Part shown: positions 18,422 through 26,105 of the stretch, piece after piece | Layout: each line of letters begins with the position of its first letter | How positions within the stretch are numbered: position 1 is the first letter of the stretch | Assembly (NCBI RefSeq): GCF_948329825.1 | Contig: NZ_CAOJCM010000007.1 | Span: 168,770 to 232,769, forward strand | Direction: 5' to 3' | Length of the DNA stretch: 64,000 bases | Source: Paenibacillus sp. JJ-100 | GTDB lineage: Bacteria > Bacillota > Bacilli > Paenibacillales > Paenibacillaceae | Made by a program: the position numbers and the translations under genes | The notes under the pieces: generated by a model | The model's input: only the letters and a program-made list of their open reading frames with translations | Database searches by the model: none | Told to the model about the DNA's origin: nothing

Positions 18422-19471
18422 ATGCCTAAAATCCGTTATAACAATATCGATAATGTGAGCACAGACAAAACACTGAAGGAGTTCAAACAGTGGAGAGAAC
18501 AGCGCCGACGCAAAGTAAAGGACTACACCTTTAAAGTCCCCAAACATGATCCTGAACTGGATTATTTACATGCCAATCGGGAAGAAACCACGATAACGTG
18601 GATCGGACACTCAACCTTTTTCATTCAATATTATGGGTTAAATATCGTAACTGACCCGGTGTGGGCGGAGAAAATGGGATTTCAACGCAGGCTCGGTCCC
18701 CCTGGCATCCAAATTCAGGATATTCCGCCGCTTGACGTTATACTTATCTCTCATTCACACTATGATCACCTGCATCTGGCATCACTGCGTAAGTTGGTTA
18801 CAGCGAAGACACTCCTGGTTGTACCGGACGGCCTGAGACGCAAAATGGTCCGTAAAGGATTCCATCGGTGTCAAGAGATGAAATGGTGGGGGCATCTGGT
18901 ACTCGGTGGAGTCAAGATAACGTTTGTACCTGCTCAGCACTGGACACGCCGTACGTTGTTTGATACAAACACGTCCCATTGGGGTGGTTACGTACTGGAA
19001 CCGAACCCTGTTAAACAGGGGGCTGAAGAAAGCGCTGCGGCGCTGGAAACCTCGGACAAGTCAGCTTCTGTTACTCCGGATTTACAGCAAGCAACTCGTG
19101 AGGAAATAGCAGCAGGCGATCCACCGATCCTTTATTTTGTTGGAGATACAGGGTATTTCAAGGAGTTCAAAACGATTGGTGAACGCTTTGACATTGATGT
19201 CACTCTGATGCCGATCGGAGCCTATGAGCCAGAATGGTTCATGACATCTCAGCATGTTACGCCAGAAGAGGCTTTGCAAGGTTTCGTGGAAACGGGTTCA
19301 CAGCTCATGGTGCCTATGCATTATGGGACATTCAAGCTGGCGGACGACACACCCAAGGAAGCATTGGACAGGCTGGAGGCGGAACGTAAGCGGCTGGGTA
19401 TCGCTAAGGAGCGGATCCGGGTGTTAGGGCACGGTGAGACACTGCGGATCCGGCATGAAAACGATGAGTAA
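18422..19471 (+). CDS. Metallo-beta-lactamase-fold hydrolase, NAPE-PLD/UlaG-like
   Basis: 349 residues, ATG with GAAGGGAGGAGG upstream. The metal-binding motif HSHYDHLH (ILISHSHYDHLHLASL) is intact, with later ligands in the FVPAQHW, FVGDTGY and MPMHYGTF stretches. WIGHSTFFIQYYGLNIVTDPVW is the N-terminal strand of NAPE-PLD- and UlaG-like members, which hydrolyse phosphodiesters or lactones. An insertion of about 35 polar residues (GAEESAAALETSDKS region) sits between the third strand block and the GDTGY motif. The substrate is unknown. It stands alone between the oxidase genes and the ABC-F gene. Confidence 0.85.
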   Translation: MPKIRYNNIDNVSTDKTLKEFKQWREQRRRKVKDYTFKVPKHDPELDYLHANREETTITWIGHSTFFIQYYGLNIVTDPVWAEKMGFQRRLGPPGIQIQDIPPLDVILISHSHYDHLHLASLRKLVTAKTLLVVPDGLRRKMVRKGFHRCQEMKWWGHLVLGGVKITFVPAQHWTRRTLFDTNTSHWGGYVLEPNPVKQGAEESAAALETSDKSASVTPDLQQATREEIAAGDPPILYFVGDTGYFKEFKTIGERFDIDVTLMPIGAYEPEWFMTSQHVTPEEALQGFVETGSQLMVPMHYGTFKLADDTPKEALDRLEAERKRLGIAKERIRVLGHGETLRIRHENDE

Positions 19472-19586
19472 GAATAGAAAAATTCCATAAATCTATACAC
19501 GAACAGGGCTAACAAATGCCTGGCAGATATGATAAGCTAGGGATATACGTGCATGAACAGCATATTCACCTAAACTTTAATCCGTA

Positions 19587-19621
19587 AAAAGCGGCTGATT
19601 TTCGAATTTGCCGCTTCTTTG
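19587..19621 (+). terminator. Probable terminator after the MBL-fold gene
   Basis: AAAAAGCGGC and GCCGCTTCTTT form a 7-8 bp GC-rich stem with a 14-base loop and a short T-rich end. A TATAAT at 19625-19630 immediately after it may serve the ABC-F gene. Confidence 0.55.
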
Positions 19622-19727
19622 TGTTATAATATGGTGCCAGAATAGGCATCGGATATTGAATCCAAGATTCTTAGCAAGTTGCTATTCATGCAGTATGCAG
19701 ATTAATCTATAAAGGATGGTATGCTTA

Positions 19728-21353
19728 ATGATCAGTACAAGCGGCATCACGCTCCGCTACGGAAAACGTGCACTTTTTGAAGATGTGAATATTAAATTCA
19801 CGCCAGGCAACTGTTACGGCCTGATCGGTGCAAACGGGGCCGGCAAATCAACGTTTCTCAAAATCTTGTCCGGCGAGATTGAAGCCAACTCGGGAGAGGT
19901 GCACATCACCCCGGGCGAACGTATGGCCGTTTTGAAGCAGAACCACTTTGAATATGATGAGTACCCGGTTCTAGAAACGGTTATTATGGGTCATGCTCGT
20001 CTGTATTCCATTATGAAAGAAAAGGATGCCTTGTATGCGAAGGCTGACTTTACGGAAGAAGACGGTTTGCGTGCAGGTGAACTCGAAGGTGAGTTTGCCG
20101 AGCTGAATGGCTGGGATGCAGAGCCGGATGCAGCAGCACTCCTGATTGGTCTCGGGATCGATCGCGACATGCATGACAAAAAAATGGTAGAGCTTAGCGG
20201 TAACGAGAAAGTCCGCGTATTGCTGGCACAAGCCTTGTTTGGCCGTCCAAACAACTTGCTTCTCGATGAGCCTACCAACCACTTGGATCTTGAATCCATT
20301 CAATGGCTTGAGAACTTCTTGATGGATTATGAAGGTACCGTAATTGTGGTATCCCATGACCGTCACTTCCTGAACAAAGTATGTACGCATATCGCGGACA
20401 TCGACTTTGGTAAAATCCAGCTGTACGTAGGTAACTATGACTTCTGGTACGAGTCCAGCCAATTGGCGCTTGCGTTGCAGCGGGATGCCAACAAGAAAAA
20501 AGAAGAGAAGATCAAAGAATTGCAAGCCTTTATCCAACGTTTCTCCGCGAACGCTTCGAAGTCCAAACAGGCGACTTCCCGGAAAAAACAACTCGACAAA
20601 ATTACGCTGGATGACCTTCGTCCATCGAACCGTAAATATCCGTTCATCAACTTCAAGCCTGAGCGTGAAGCGGGTAAACAATTGCTGACTGTGGATCGTC
20701 TAAGCAAAGCGGTTGAAGGCGAGAGCATGCTGAACGATATCAGCTTTGTGGTGAACAAAGGTGACAAAATTGCTTTTGTTGGTCCGAACGGAAATCCTAA
20801 ATCCCTGCTGTTTGATGTGTTGATGGGTGAAACCGAAGCAGATAGCGGCGAATATACTTGGGGTGTAACGACAACACAGGCGTATTTCCCGAAAGATAAC
20901 TCGAAATACTTCGATGGTGTAGAGATGACTCTGGTGGATTGGCTTCGTCAATACTCCAAAGATCAGGATGAAACGTATTTGCGTGGTTTCCTGGGTCGTA
21001 TGCTGTTCTCCGGGGAAGAAGCTCTGAAGAAAGCAAATGTATTGTCAGGTGGAGAAAAAGTACGCTGTATGCTCGCTAAAATGATGCAGACTGGTGCGAA
21101 CGTGCTCATTCTAGATGAGCCTACGAACCACTTGGACCTCGAATCCATTACTGCACTAAACAATGGTTTGATCGATTTTGATGGAACGATGCTGTTCACA
21201 TCTCATGACCATCAGTTCATCCAAACGATTGCAAACCGTATTATTGAAATTACGCCTACAGGTCTTATCGATCGTCAGATGAGTTATGATGAGTATCTGG
21301 AAAGTGAAGAGATTAAAGAGCTTCGCAAAAAGATGTATCCCGTCGAAGCTTAA
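19728..21353 (+). CDS. ABC-F family ATPase, YkpA/YbiT-like
   Basis: 541 residues from ATG 19728 (ATG 19716 lies inside the AAAGGATGG ribosome site). Two ABC cassettes without membrane helices define ABC-F factors, which act on ribosomes. NBD1 has Walker A GANGAGKST, signature LSGNEK and Walker B LLLDEPTNHLDLES. A linker rich in charged helices (about 235-300) follows. NBD2 has signature LSGGEKVR and Walker B LILDEPTNHLDLES, but its Walker A reads GPNGNPKS with Pro where Gly should precede Lys. Length and the N-terminus ISTSGITLRYGKRALFEDVNIKF match the YkpA/YbiT subgroup. It is monocistronic, bounded by a terminator. Confidence 0.9.
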   Translation: MISTSGITLRYGKRALFEDVNIKFTPGNCYGLIGANGAGKSTFLKILSGEIEANSGEVHITPGERMAVLKQNHFEYDEYPVLETVIMGHARLYSIMKEKDALYAKADFTEEDGLRAGELEGEFAELNGWDAEPDAAALLIGLGIDRDMHDKKMVELSGNEKVRVLLAQALFGRPNNLLLDEPTNHLDLESIQWLENFLMDYEGTVIVVSHDRHFLNKVCTHIADIDFGKIQLYVGNYDFWYESSQLALALQRDANKKKEEKIKELQAFIQRFSANASKSKQATSRKKQLDKITLDDLRPSNRKYPFINFKPEREAGKQLLTVDRLSKAVEGESMLNDISFVVNKGDKIAFVGPNGNPKSLLFDVLMGETEADSGEYTWGVTTTQAYFPKDNSKYFDGVEMTLVDWLRQYSKDQDETYLRGFLGRMLFSGEEALKKANVLSGGEKVRCMLAKMMQTGANVLILDEPTNHLDLESITALNNGLIDFDGTMLFTSHDHQFIQTIANRIIEITPTGLIDRQMSYDEYLESEEIKELRKKMYPVEA

Positions 21354-21377
21354 TAATGATGTGGAATAAGATTCAAC

Positions 21378-21418
21378 AAAAAACCGCAAGTCCTCCCATG
21401 GAGGGCCTGCGGTTTTTT
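21378..21418 (+). terminator. Rho-independent terminator after the ABC-F gene
   Basis: AAAACCGCA(A)G(T)CCTCC pairs with GGAGG(G)C(C)TGCGGTTTT around the loop CATG, with A and T runs at both ends. It could also stop the convergent small gene. Confidence 0.92.
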
Positions 21419-21456
21419 CACATTGCTGATTTTGCAGTTCTAACTGATCCGGGATC

Positions 21457-21645
21457 CTAGGAACCGCCTGTACGACGACGCTGGTTGTTCGGCTTTTTGT
21501 TATTCTGACTTTTCATGGCTTTTGGACCGCCTTCAAAGTAAGCACCAGACGGGTTACTGGAATTTTGCTGCTCTTTCTTTTGGGCCAGCTTTTGACGAAT
21601 TGCATCTTGCAGGCTGATTTTTTTCGGCTCTTTATTTTCGCTCAT
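21457..21645 (-). CDS. Small basic hypothetical protein
   Basis: 62 residues. ATG 21645 follows GGGAGGG by 7 bases on the minus strand, whereas a longer frame has no site. The sequence is entirely hydrophilic: SLQDAIRQKLAQKK is a predicted amphipathic helix, the middle has GAYFEGGPKAMKSQ, and the end is strongly basic (NNKKPNNQRRRTGGS). No membrane segment or signal is present. I do not recognise a family. The basic tail suggests RNA or nucleoid contact, which is speculation. Confidence 0.75.
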   Translation of the reverse strand: MSENKEPKKISLQDAIRQKLAQKKEQQNSSNPSGAYFEGGPKAMKSQNNKKPNNQRRRTGGS

Positions 21646-21934
21646 TGTATATCCCTCCCGGTCTTGCAATAAAGCCGTCCAATTTGGACGGGATGTACTC
21701 ATTTTATACGTTTTATAAAAGCCTCACAAGGGCAACATGATAAAATGCCGCTTTTCTCGAGTTTTATCTAAGCCAACATTGTTTCCTGTGCACTACAGCT
21801 CTGCCTTCCTAAAACTTTGTTTCGGCTTGCCTACAGCCATGCTGCTTAACAACATTGTTTCTATAGACCCACACGACCTGTATTTGGTAGTATGAGGAAA
21901 CCTTATTGGACATGTGAAAAGGAGTGTCGTCCGC

Positions 21935-22819
21935 TTGAACGCTTACGAAGAAATACGCAAAGGAGAGCGAGGAGCCTGGATCAGCATTGTGGCATACCTC
22001 GTGTTATCTGCTTTTAAACTTATCTGTGGATATTTGTTTAATTCCAGTGCTTTGCTCGCAGACGGGATTAATAATGCTACGGATATTGTGGCATCCGTTG
22101 CAGTACTGATTGGTCTGCGCATCTCGCAAAAACCACCAGATTCGGATCATGCCTATGGCCATTTTCGGGCAGAGACCATTGCAGCATTAATTGCATCATT
22201 TATTATGGCCGTCGTAGGACTTCAGGTATTGGTCGAGGCGGTTCGTTCCTGGTATGCGGGGGATTTCGCGGCTCCAAATCTCTGGGCAGCCGGTGTAGCG
22301 GTAATTTGTGCGGTGGTCATGTTGGGCGTTTATCGTTACAACTCCCGACTAGCCAAAAAGATTAATAGCCAAGCTTTGCTTGCGGCGGCCAAAGATAATC
22401 GATCCGATGCCTGGGTAAGTATAGGTGCTGCTATTGGTATTGTCGGCTCGCAGTTCGGACTTCCATGGCTGGATAAAGTGGCTGCTATTCTTGTAGGTCT
22501 GCTGATCTGCAAAACAGCTTGGGAAATTTTTCGGGACTCAACACATCTGCTTACCGATGGATTTGATCAAAAACAACTCACTGATTTGAGATCAGCTGTT
22601 GCCCGGGTACCAGGTGTAGAAATGATCAAGGATGTCAAGGCACGAGTTCATGGCAGCCATGTTCTGGTTGATGTGGTTATAGAAGTAGATGGGGGATTAA
22701 CGCTGGTGGAAGGTCATGAAATCTGTAATCAGGTTGAGGAACGACTGAAACGATCGCATAATATTATGCATGTTCATGTGCATGTCGAGCCGCGAGCTGA
22801 AGAACCACGTAAGACATAA
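21935..22819 (+). CDS. Cation diffusion facilitator (CDF) family metal efflux protein
   Basis: 294 residues from TTG 21935, placed about 10 bases after AAAAGGAG; a GTG at 21914 is upstream of that site. Six membrane helices occupy residues 15-205. Metal-site motifs are ADGINNATDI in helix 2, DHAYGHFRAETIAAL after helix 3 and DNRSDAWVSIG in helix 5. The C-terminal about 85 residues form the cytoplasmic metal-sensing domain, ending HVHVHVEP. Members export Zn, Mn, Fe or Co by proton exchange; this one looks like the Mn/Zn-type YdfM/MntE branch, but the ion cannot be fixed by eye. No regulator is adjacent. Confidence 0.9.
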   Translation: MNAYEEIRKGERGAWISIVAYLVLSAFKLICGYLFNSSALLADGINNATDIVASVAVLIGLRISQKPPDSDHAYGHFRAETIAALIASFIMAVVGLQVLVEAVRSWYAGDFAAPNLWAAGVAVICAVVMLGVYRYNSRLAKKINSQALLAAAKDNRSDAWVSIGAAIGIVGSQFGLPWLDKVAAILVGLLICKTAWEIFRDSTHLLTDGFDQKQLTDLRSAVARVPGVEMIKDVKARVHGSHVLVDVVIEVDGGLTLVEGHEICNQVEERLKRSHNIMHVHVHVEPRAEEPRKT

Positions 22820-22855
22820 ATTAAGTCCAGAGGGAGTTTCTACATCAAACATACG

Positions 22856-22895
22856 AAAAGAGGACAGACGCGCAACACGGCGTACTGTCCTCTTT
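22856..22895. terminator. Bidirectional hairpin between two convergent genes
   Basis: AAAGAGGACAG and CTGTCCTCTTT form an 11-bp perfect stem around a 17-base loop. T-rich flanks exist on both strands, so it can end the CDF gene and the minus-strand SH3-like gene. Confidence 0.8.
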
Positions 22896-22922
22896 ACTTA
22901 TGTTAAGAATGATTATACCCTA

Positions 22923-23399
22923 TTATTGGATAGCAACGTGAACCCAGGCTTTGCCTTTCCAAGTGTACACTTCAACCCATTCTCCACCGTCGAATCCATC
23001 AACAACTTCACCTGTAGTGTCAATAACCTGTGCGCCAAGAGCTCCGATTGCTTTGCCATTCGGTGCGTCGTAGAACCAAGTGCGCTCCAACAAGTTGAGC
23101 AGCATCGTTGGCTTAACGACTTCGTCACCTGGTTTTACCAGTGGCTCATCAAACTTCACGTCAGGTGTTGCAGGTGTACTTCCATCTGCATTGTAGGTGC
23201 TGCCTGTTACGGTTTCTACCTTGCCTTCTACAGTCTCAACAACGGGTTTGTTTACTTCAACAGCAGGTGTTGTTGTCGTTGCTTCTGTGCTGGATGTTGG
23301 CGTAGTCACCGTACCATTAGCTGCTTCTTCTGCTCCTGCAGCAGCAGCCATAGAACCCACCAATGTTAATGCAGCGGCAAAACTTACGATTTTTTTCAT
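22923..23399 (-). CDS. Secreted protein with Thr/Val-rich linker and SH3-like C-terminus
   Basis: 158 residues; ATG 23399 follows AAGGAGG on the minus strand. A signal peptide (MKKIVSFAAALTLVGSMAAAAGA) ends near residue 23. Residues 25-95 are low complexity in Thr, Val, Pro and Glu, typical of a wall-spanning spacer. The last about 60 residues (RTWFYDAPNGKAIGALGAQ, then GGEWVEVYTWKGKAWVHVAIQ) match a bacterial SH3_3-type fold that binds peptidoglycan. There is no catalytic domain. An extended -10 (TGTTATAAT) lies about 80 bases upstream. Confidence 0.82.
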   Translation of the reverse strand: MKKIVSFAAALTLVGSMAAAAGAEEAANGTVTTPTSSTEATTTTPAVEVNKPVVETVEGKVETVTGSTYNADGSTPATPDVKFDEPLVKPGDEVVKPTMLLNLLERTWFYDAPNGKAIGALGAQVIDTTGEVVDGFDGGEWVEVYTWKGKAWVHVAIQ

Positions 23400-23478
23400 T
23401 TGTTTTTCCTCCTTGGATAATATGTAGTATTGTTGCCCTGTGTTAAAAGTAACCAAGCAGGTTACCTATGAATCACAA

Positions 23479-23487
23479 ATTATAACA
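23479..23487 (-). promoter_or_regulatory. Extended -10 element for the SH3-like gene
   Basis: On the minus strand the sequence reads TGTTATAAT, a perfect TGnTATAAT extended -10, about 80 bases before the ATG. A TTGACT upstream is 24 bases away, too far for a standard pair. Confidence 0.5.
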
Positions 23488-23593
23488 ATATTTTCTTTTA
23501 TCCTCCAGAGTCAACGGACGCATCTGTGGGTATATAGAAAATCCTTAAAAATCATACTTCTGTGGTATAAAACAAGGCTGGCTATATAAAAAA

Positions 23594-23613
23594 AGTCCTG
23601 TTTTTTCAGGACT
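23594..23613 (-). terminator. Minus-strand terminator hairpin
   Basis: A 7-bp perfect stem AGTCCTG/CAGGACT with a six-base loop is followed on the minus strand by a run of Ts. It would be a second stop behind the DUF1328 gene. Confidence 0.7.
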
Positions 23614-23702
23614 CTTCGATGGTTTATGATGGAATAAAGCAGAAGGGAGTGTAATACATAAATATAGAAAAATAGGCATATACACCTGTATATGAACGCA
23701 CA

Positions 23703-23735
23703 AAAGCCGACGTGCCCAGAGGCTCCATCGGCTTT
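23703..23735 (-). terminator. Terminator of the DUF1328 gene
   Basis: AAAGCCGA at 23703-23710 pairs with TCGGCTTT at 23728-23735; on the minus strand the stem ends in TTTT. It lies 43 bases after the stop codon. Confidence 0.7.
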
Positions 23736-23777
23736 CGTATGTAATTCTCAGATGATATTCATTTAGATATCAACACG

Positions 23778-23942
23778 TTATCGCATTCGGCTTCGTCCCG
23801 TAATAAGAGAGATGATGAAAAGGACAACAAAGATGAAGAATAGTACTTTGGCAATGGAAGCAGCTGCTTCAACAATTCCAAAAAATCCGAAGATTCCAGC
23901 AACCAGTGCAATAACCAGGAAAATGACAGACCATTTTAACAT
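23778..23942 (-). CDS. DUF1328 family small membrane protein
   Basis: 54 residues: MLKWSVIFLVIALVAGIFGF, a short loop with GIVEAAASIAK, a second hydrophobic helix and the tail GRSRMR. This two-helix pattern with GFFGI(V/A)..A..IAK is the DUF1328 (YtjA-like) signature. AAAGGATG lies before the ATG. About 70 bases upstream is a good SigB-like promoter, so it is probably a general-stress gene. Its biochemical role is unknown across the family. Confidence 0.9.
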   Translation of the reverse strand: MLKWSVIFLVIALVAGIFGFFGIVEAAASIAKVLFFIFVVLFIISLITGRSRMR

Positions 23943-24014
23943 GAGAATTCATCCTTTCGTGTTATAGTTTATGGCGTGAGGTGTTCTGCCTCACTGTCTT
24001 GTGTAGTCTAACCT

Positions 24015-24039
24015 TAACCGAGTGTAAATGACTTGAAAC
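24015..24039 (-). promoter_or_regulatory. SigB-like promoter for the DUF1328 gene
   Basis: On the minus strand GTTTCA (24039-24034), a 13-base spacer, and CGGTTA (24020-24015) resemble the B. subtilis SigB consensus GTTTAA-N12/14-GGGTAT. The -10 lies about 75 bases from the start codon. Confidence 0.55.
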
Positions 24040-24088
24040 ATGGTGTTTTTCTCTACTTCTATACTTCACTGGATAACTATTTTCTTTT

Positions 24089-24114
24089 GTTTCGCCCGAG
24101 AAAGGCTCGGGTAA
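24089..24114 (+). promoter_or_regulatory. SigB-like promoter for the DUF948 gene
   Basis: GTTTCG (24089-24094), a 14-base spacer and GGGTAA (24109-24114) lie about 50 bases before the start codon. The spacer also contains CCCGAG-N5-CTCGGG, an inverted repeat overlapping the -10. Confidence 0.55.
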
Positions 24115-24163
24115 CTATAGCAATAACAAAACCGAATGCAAACATGGAAAGAGAGGTTTTTTT

Positions 24164-24667
24164 ATGATCTATCAAATCAGCGTAGCCCTGATTGCAGTGG
24201 CGTTTGCAGTACTCGTTTTCTTTTTGATTCGTACATTGAAATCGGCTCAGAGCTCACTGGACAATGTGTCCCAGACCCTTCAAGAAGTACAAAAGACCAT
24301 TGATGAGCTCAGTTACGAAGTGAAACAGACAGTAAGGCATGCGAATGATATCACTGCGGATGTGCAGCACAAAATGAAGAAAATTGATCCAGTGATGGAA
24401 TCGGTTGAGAATTTGGGAGAAGTGCTAAGTGAAGTGACCGCAGCAGCCAAGCAGGTGTCCACTACACTGATGACCCGATTTCAGACGAGACAATCCAAGG
24501 CAGCTAAAACCCCAGAGTCCAATCAGGTAACAGCTCCACCTGCAACACAAGCGGAGCGCACAGTGCAATCCTACAAAGCTACATATCAAGATAAAGCTAA
24601 GGGGGGCAAGGACTGGATGAATTATATTGATATTGCGGCTAATATCTGGCAACGGATGCGTAAATAA
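24164..24667 (+). CDS. DUF948 (YtxG-like) membrane-anchored stress protein
   Basis: 167 residues; GAAAGAGAGG precedes the ATG. One N-terminal membrane helix (about 4-24, ISVALIAVAFAVLVFFLI) is followed by a long heptad-patterned helical region (25-105: LDNVSQTLQEVQKTIDELSYEV) and a polar Pro/Thr-rich tail. This is the DUF948 architecture of B. subtilis YtxG, a SigB-controlled protein. A SigB-like promoter precedes it here too. Its role is not established; it probably forms a membrane-tethered coiled coil. Confidence 0.85.
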   Translation: MIYQISVALIAVAFAVLVFFLIRTLKSAQSSLDNVSQTLQEVQKTIDELSYEVKQTVRHANDITADVQHKMKKIDPVMESVENLGEVLSEVTAAAKQVSTTLMTRFQTRQSKAAKTPESNQVTAPPATQAERTVQSYKATYQDKAKGGKDWMNYIDIAANIWQRMRK

Positions 24668-24735
24668 CATGACCGTATTCTGAATTCTGGTGAAGTCTTC
24701 AGAGCGGTGATGAACTTGATGAAAGGGTGAGAATC

Positions 24736-25272
24736 ATGATGAAACTATTGCTAGTGACGATGTTTAGCGTAATTTCTCCCTTTTCCGTTCAACCGGCAGC
24801 AACCCCTGCTGCTCACGACATGCAATGGACGGTAATGGAGGAGCAGATGCCAGTACTGAATTTGGCTACTGATCATCCCGAGACGTTCGAGCACTTTCGG
24901 ACTCTGAATGGCGTTTCACTGGAGAGTGGAAAGCACGAGTTATTTAATAAAATGGGCGAGCCGATTGATATTAAAAAAGATCCTTATCTGGGATGCCCAG
25001 AATATCAGTTTCAAAATGTGCATGTTGGGGTATGTGAAGATACAGACATTATTCAATATGTACATGTCGATGGTTCACATGATTACTTGAATTTGAATGG
25101 CAAGTCTATCCCGATGCATATCGAACCTATTCACCAAGCGCTGGGCGAACCTTATTATGTTGCGGAGGATGGCGAAGTGTACATTCGTGGCACGTATGCT
25201 ATCAAAGTGTATATGAGACCGGGTTCCAGTGAGATCGAAGGTGTTGATTTATTTGATGCTACAGTGACTTGA
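24736..25272 (+). CDS. Secreted protein of unknown function
   Basis: 178 residues from ATG 24736, with AAAGGGTGAG just upstream (ATG 24739 is equally possible). An N-terminal hydrophobic stretch KLLLVTMFSVISPFSVQPA, then AATPAA, looks like a cleaved signal peptide. The mature part is acidic, with HELFNKMGEPIDIKKDPYLGCPEY and a later HQALGEPYYVAEDGEVYI. These are two halves with a repeated L-G-E-P-x-Y theme, suggesting an internal duplication like that of SmpA/BamE- or PepSY-like folds. I do not recognise a family. It begins 68 bases after the DUF948 gene and may be in its transcript. Confidence 0.7.
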   Translation: MMKLLLVTMFSVISPFSVQPAATPAAHDMQWTVMEEQMPVLNLATDHPETFEHFRTLNGVSLESGKHELFNKMGEPIDIKKDPYLGCPEYQFQNVHVGVCEDTDIIQYVHVDGSHDYLNLNGKSIPMHIEPIHQALGEPYYVAEDGEVYIRGTYAIKVYMRPGSSEIEGVDLFDATVT

Positions 25273-25292
25273 ATCAAATGATTGCTACTTGC

Positions 25293-25317
25293 GTTTCAAC
25301 GTATCACCCTAGGGTTA
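25293..25317 (+). promoter_or_regulatory. SigB-like promoter for the YflT-like gene
   Basis: GTTTCA (25293-25298), 13 bases, GGGTTA (25312-25317), about 50 bases before the ATG. Among the candidates in the window this is one of the best matches to the SigB consensus. Confidence 0.65.
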
Positions 25318-25368
25318 TATACTATAGGAGCTCGATATAGAAGATTAAATCAGAGGAGAGTGGAAACG

Positions 25369-25713
25369 ATGAATTCAACCAACGAAAAGGCTTTTGCCAA
25401 AGTGGTAGAAAACGGAGTTCAAGCAGTAGAAGCGGTGAAAGAATTGCAGGCTACTGGATACTTAGCTGATCATATCTTCGTGCTTGCCCATGAGAAGGAT
25501 CGTACTGATCGCATTGCTGATACGGCAGATGCTAAAGAGATTGGCATCAAGGAGGAAGGGTTGTTTGATTCCATGGCCAATCTGTTCCGTTCACGCGGAG
25601 ATGAACTTCGGGCCAAGATTGTATCGATGGGCTTTACAGAAGCTGAAGCTGATTTTTACGAGAGTGAGCTGGATAAAGGCAAAGTAATGGTGATTGCCAA
25701 AAAGATAGACTGA
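25369..25713 (+). CDS. General stress protein, YflT-like domain
   Basis: 114 residues from ATG 25369 with AGAGGAGAG upstream; the frame is open further upstream but that part overlaps the promoter. The sequence begins with FAKVVENGVQAVEAVKELQATGY and continues DHIFVLAHEKDRTDRIADTA, the pattern of the heat-induced stress domain of B. subtilis YflT. A helical middle (EGLFDSMANLFRSRGDELRAK) and a final strand GKVMVIAKK follow. YflT-type genes are SigB targets in Bacillus, and a SigB-like promoter is present here. A long palindromic terminator follows. Confidence 0.87.
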   Translation: MNSTNEKAFAKVVENGVQAVEAVKELQATGYLADHIFVLAHEKDRTDRIADTADAKEIGIKEEGLFDSMANLFRSRGDELRAKIVSMGFTEAEADFYESELDKGKVMVIAKKID

Positions 25714-26105
25714 CATTCAAAGCTTGTAATCGGGTACTACACTGAGGTTAACGCCCCCGGTGAACCCGAAAAGGCTTAATCAAAAACATAGATAAGGAAT
25801 GGGGTTAACCCCATTCCTTATCTATGTTTTTGCAAGTTCTAGACTAGGTATGATGTTAGGGCTGCAACGAACGATGCAAGAACAGATCAGCAACAAATCA
25901 AGAACAAATCAACAACGATAATATATTGAAGGGGAACCACCTTTATGGTGTTATTTTCAGATAGTTCTTTTTTGGTTTTTTCATTATAGTTATACTAGTA
26001 ATTGTTATGTCTACTGTCTCTCAGAATGCAAAATTTGTATAAATAAGGTTGTTCGTTGATAGATACTAATCGACAAACCCGGACGCCAAAGATAAGGAGA
26101 TAGAA
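25714..26105 (+). other. Intergenic region before the sigB-control operon
   Basis: 392 bases without a gene. It contains a perfect 50-bp palindrome (25782-25831), short A-rich direct repeats (GAACAGATCAGCAACAAATC and similar, about 25876-25912), a small hairpin AACCACC/GGTGTT near 25934-25952, a T-rich stretch, and TATAAA near 26038 as a possible -10 for the operon. No SigB-like pair was found here. Confidence 0.6.
25782..25831. terminator. Perfect 50-bp palindrome acting as bidirectional terminator
   Basis: The left arm (25782-25806, AAAAACATAGATAAGGAATG then GGGTT) is the exact reverse complement of the right arm (25807-25831), 25 bp per arm with no unpaired centre. A-run and T-run at the ends give terminators on both strands. 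It lies about 70 bases after the YflT-like gene. Confidence 0.85.

Larger units (their letters stand above)
23400..23777. other. Intergenic region with a promoter and two minus-strand hairpins
   Basis: 378 bases without a convincing gene. From left: the ribosome site and leader of the SH3-like gene, an extended -10 at 23479-23487 (minus), a hairpin AGTCCTG/CAGGACT at 23594-23613 with T-run on the minus strand, and a second hairpin AAAGCCGA/TCGGCTTT at 23703-23735 that ends the DUF1328 transcript. Nothing else is seen. Confidence 0.7.

Noticed and set aside
19971..20681. 236-codon minus-strand frame inside the ABC-F gene
   Set aside because: Antisense shadow of a well-conserved coding region; no promoter, ribosome site or family resemblance.
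23614..23702. A short minus-strand frame (about 20 codons) between two terminators
   Set aside because: No ribosome site and no conserved features.
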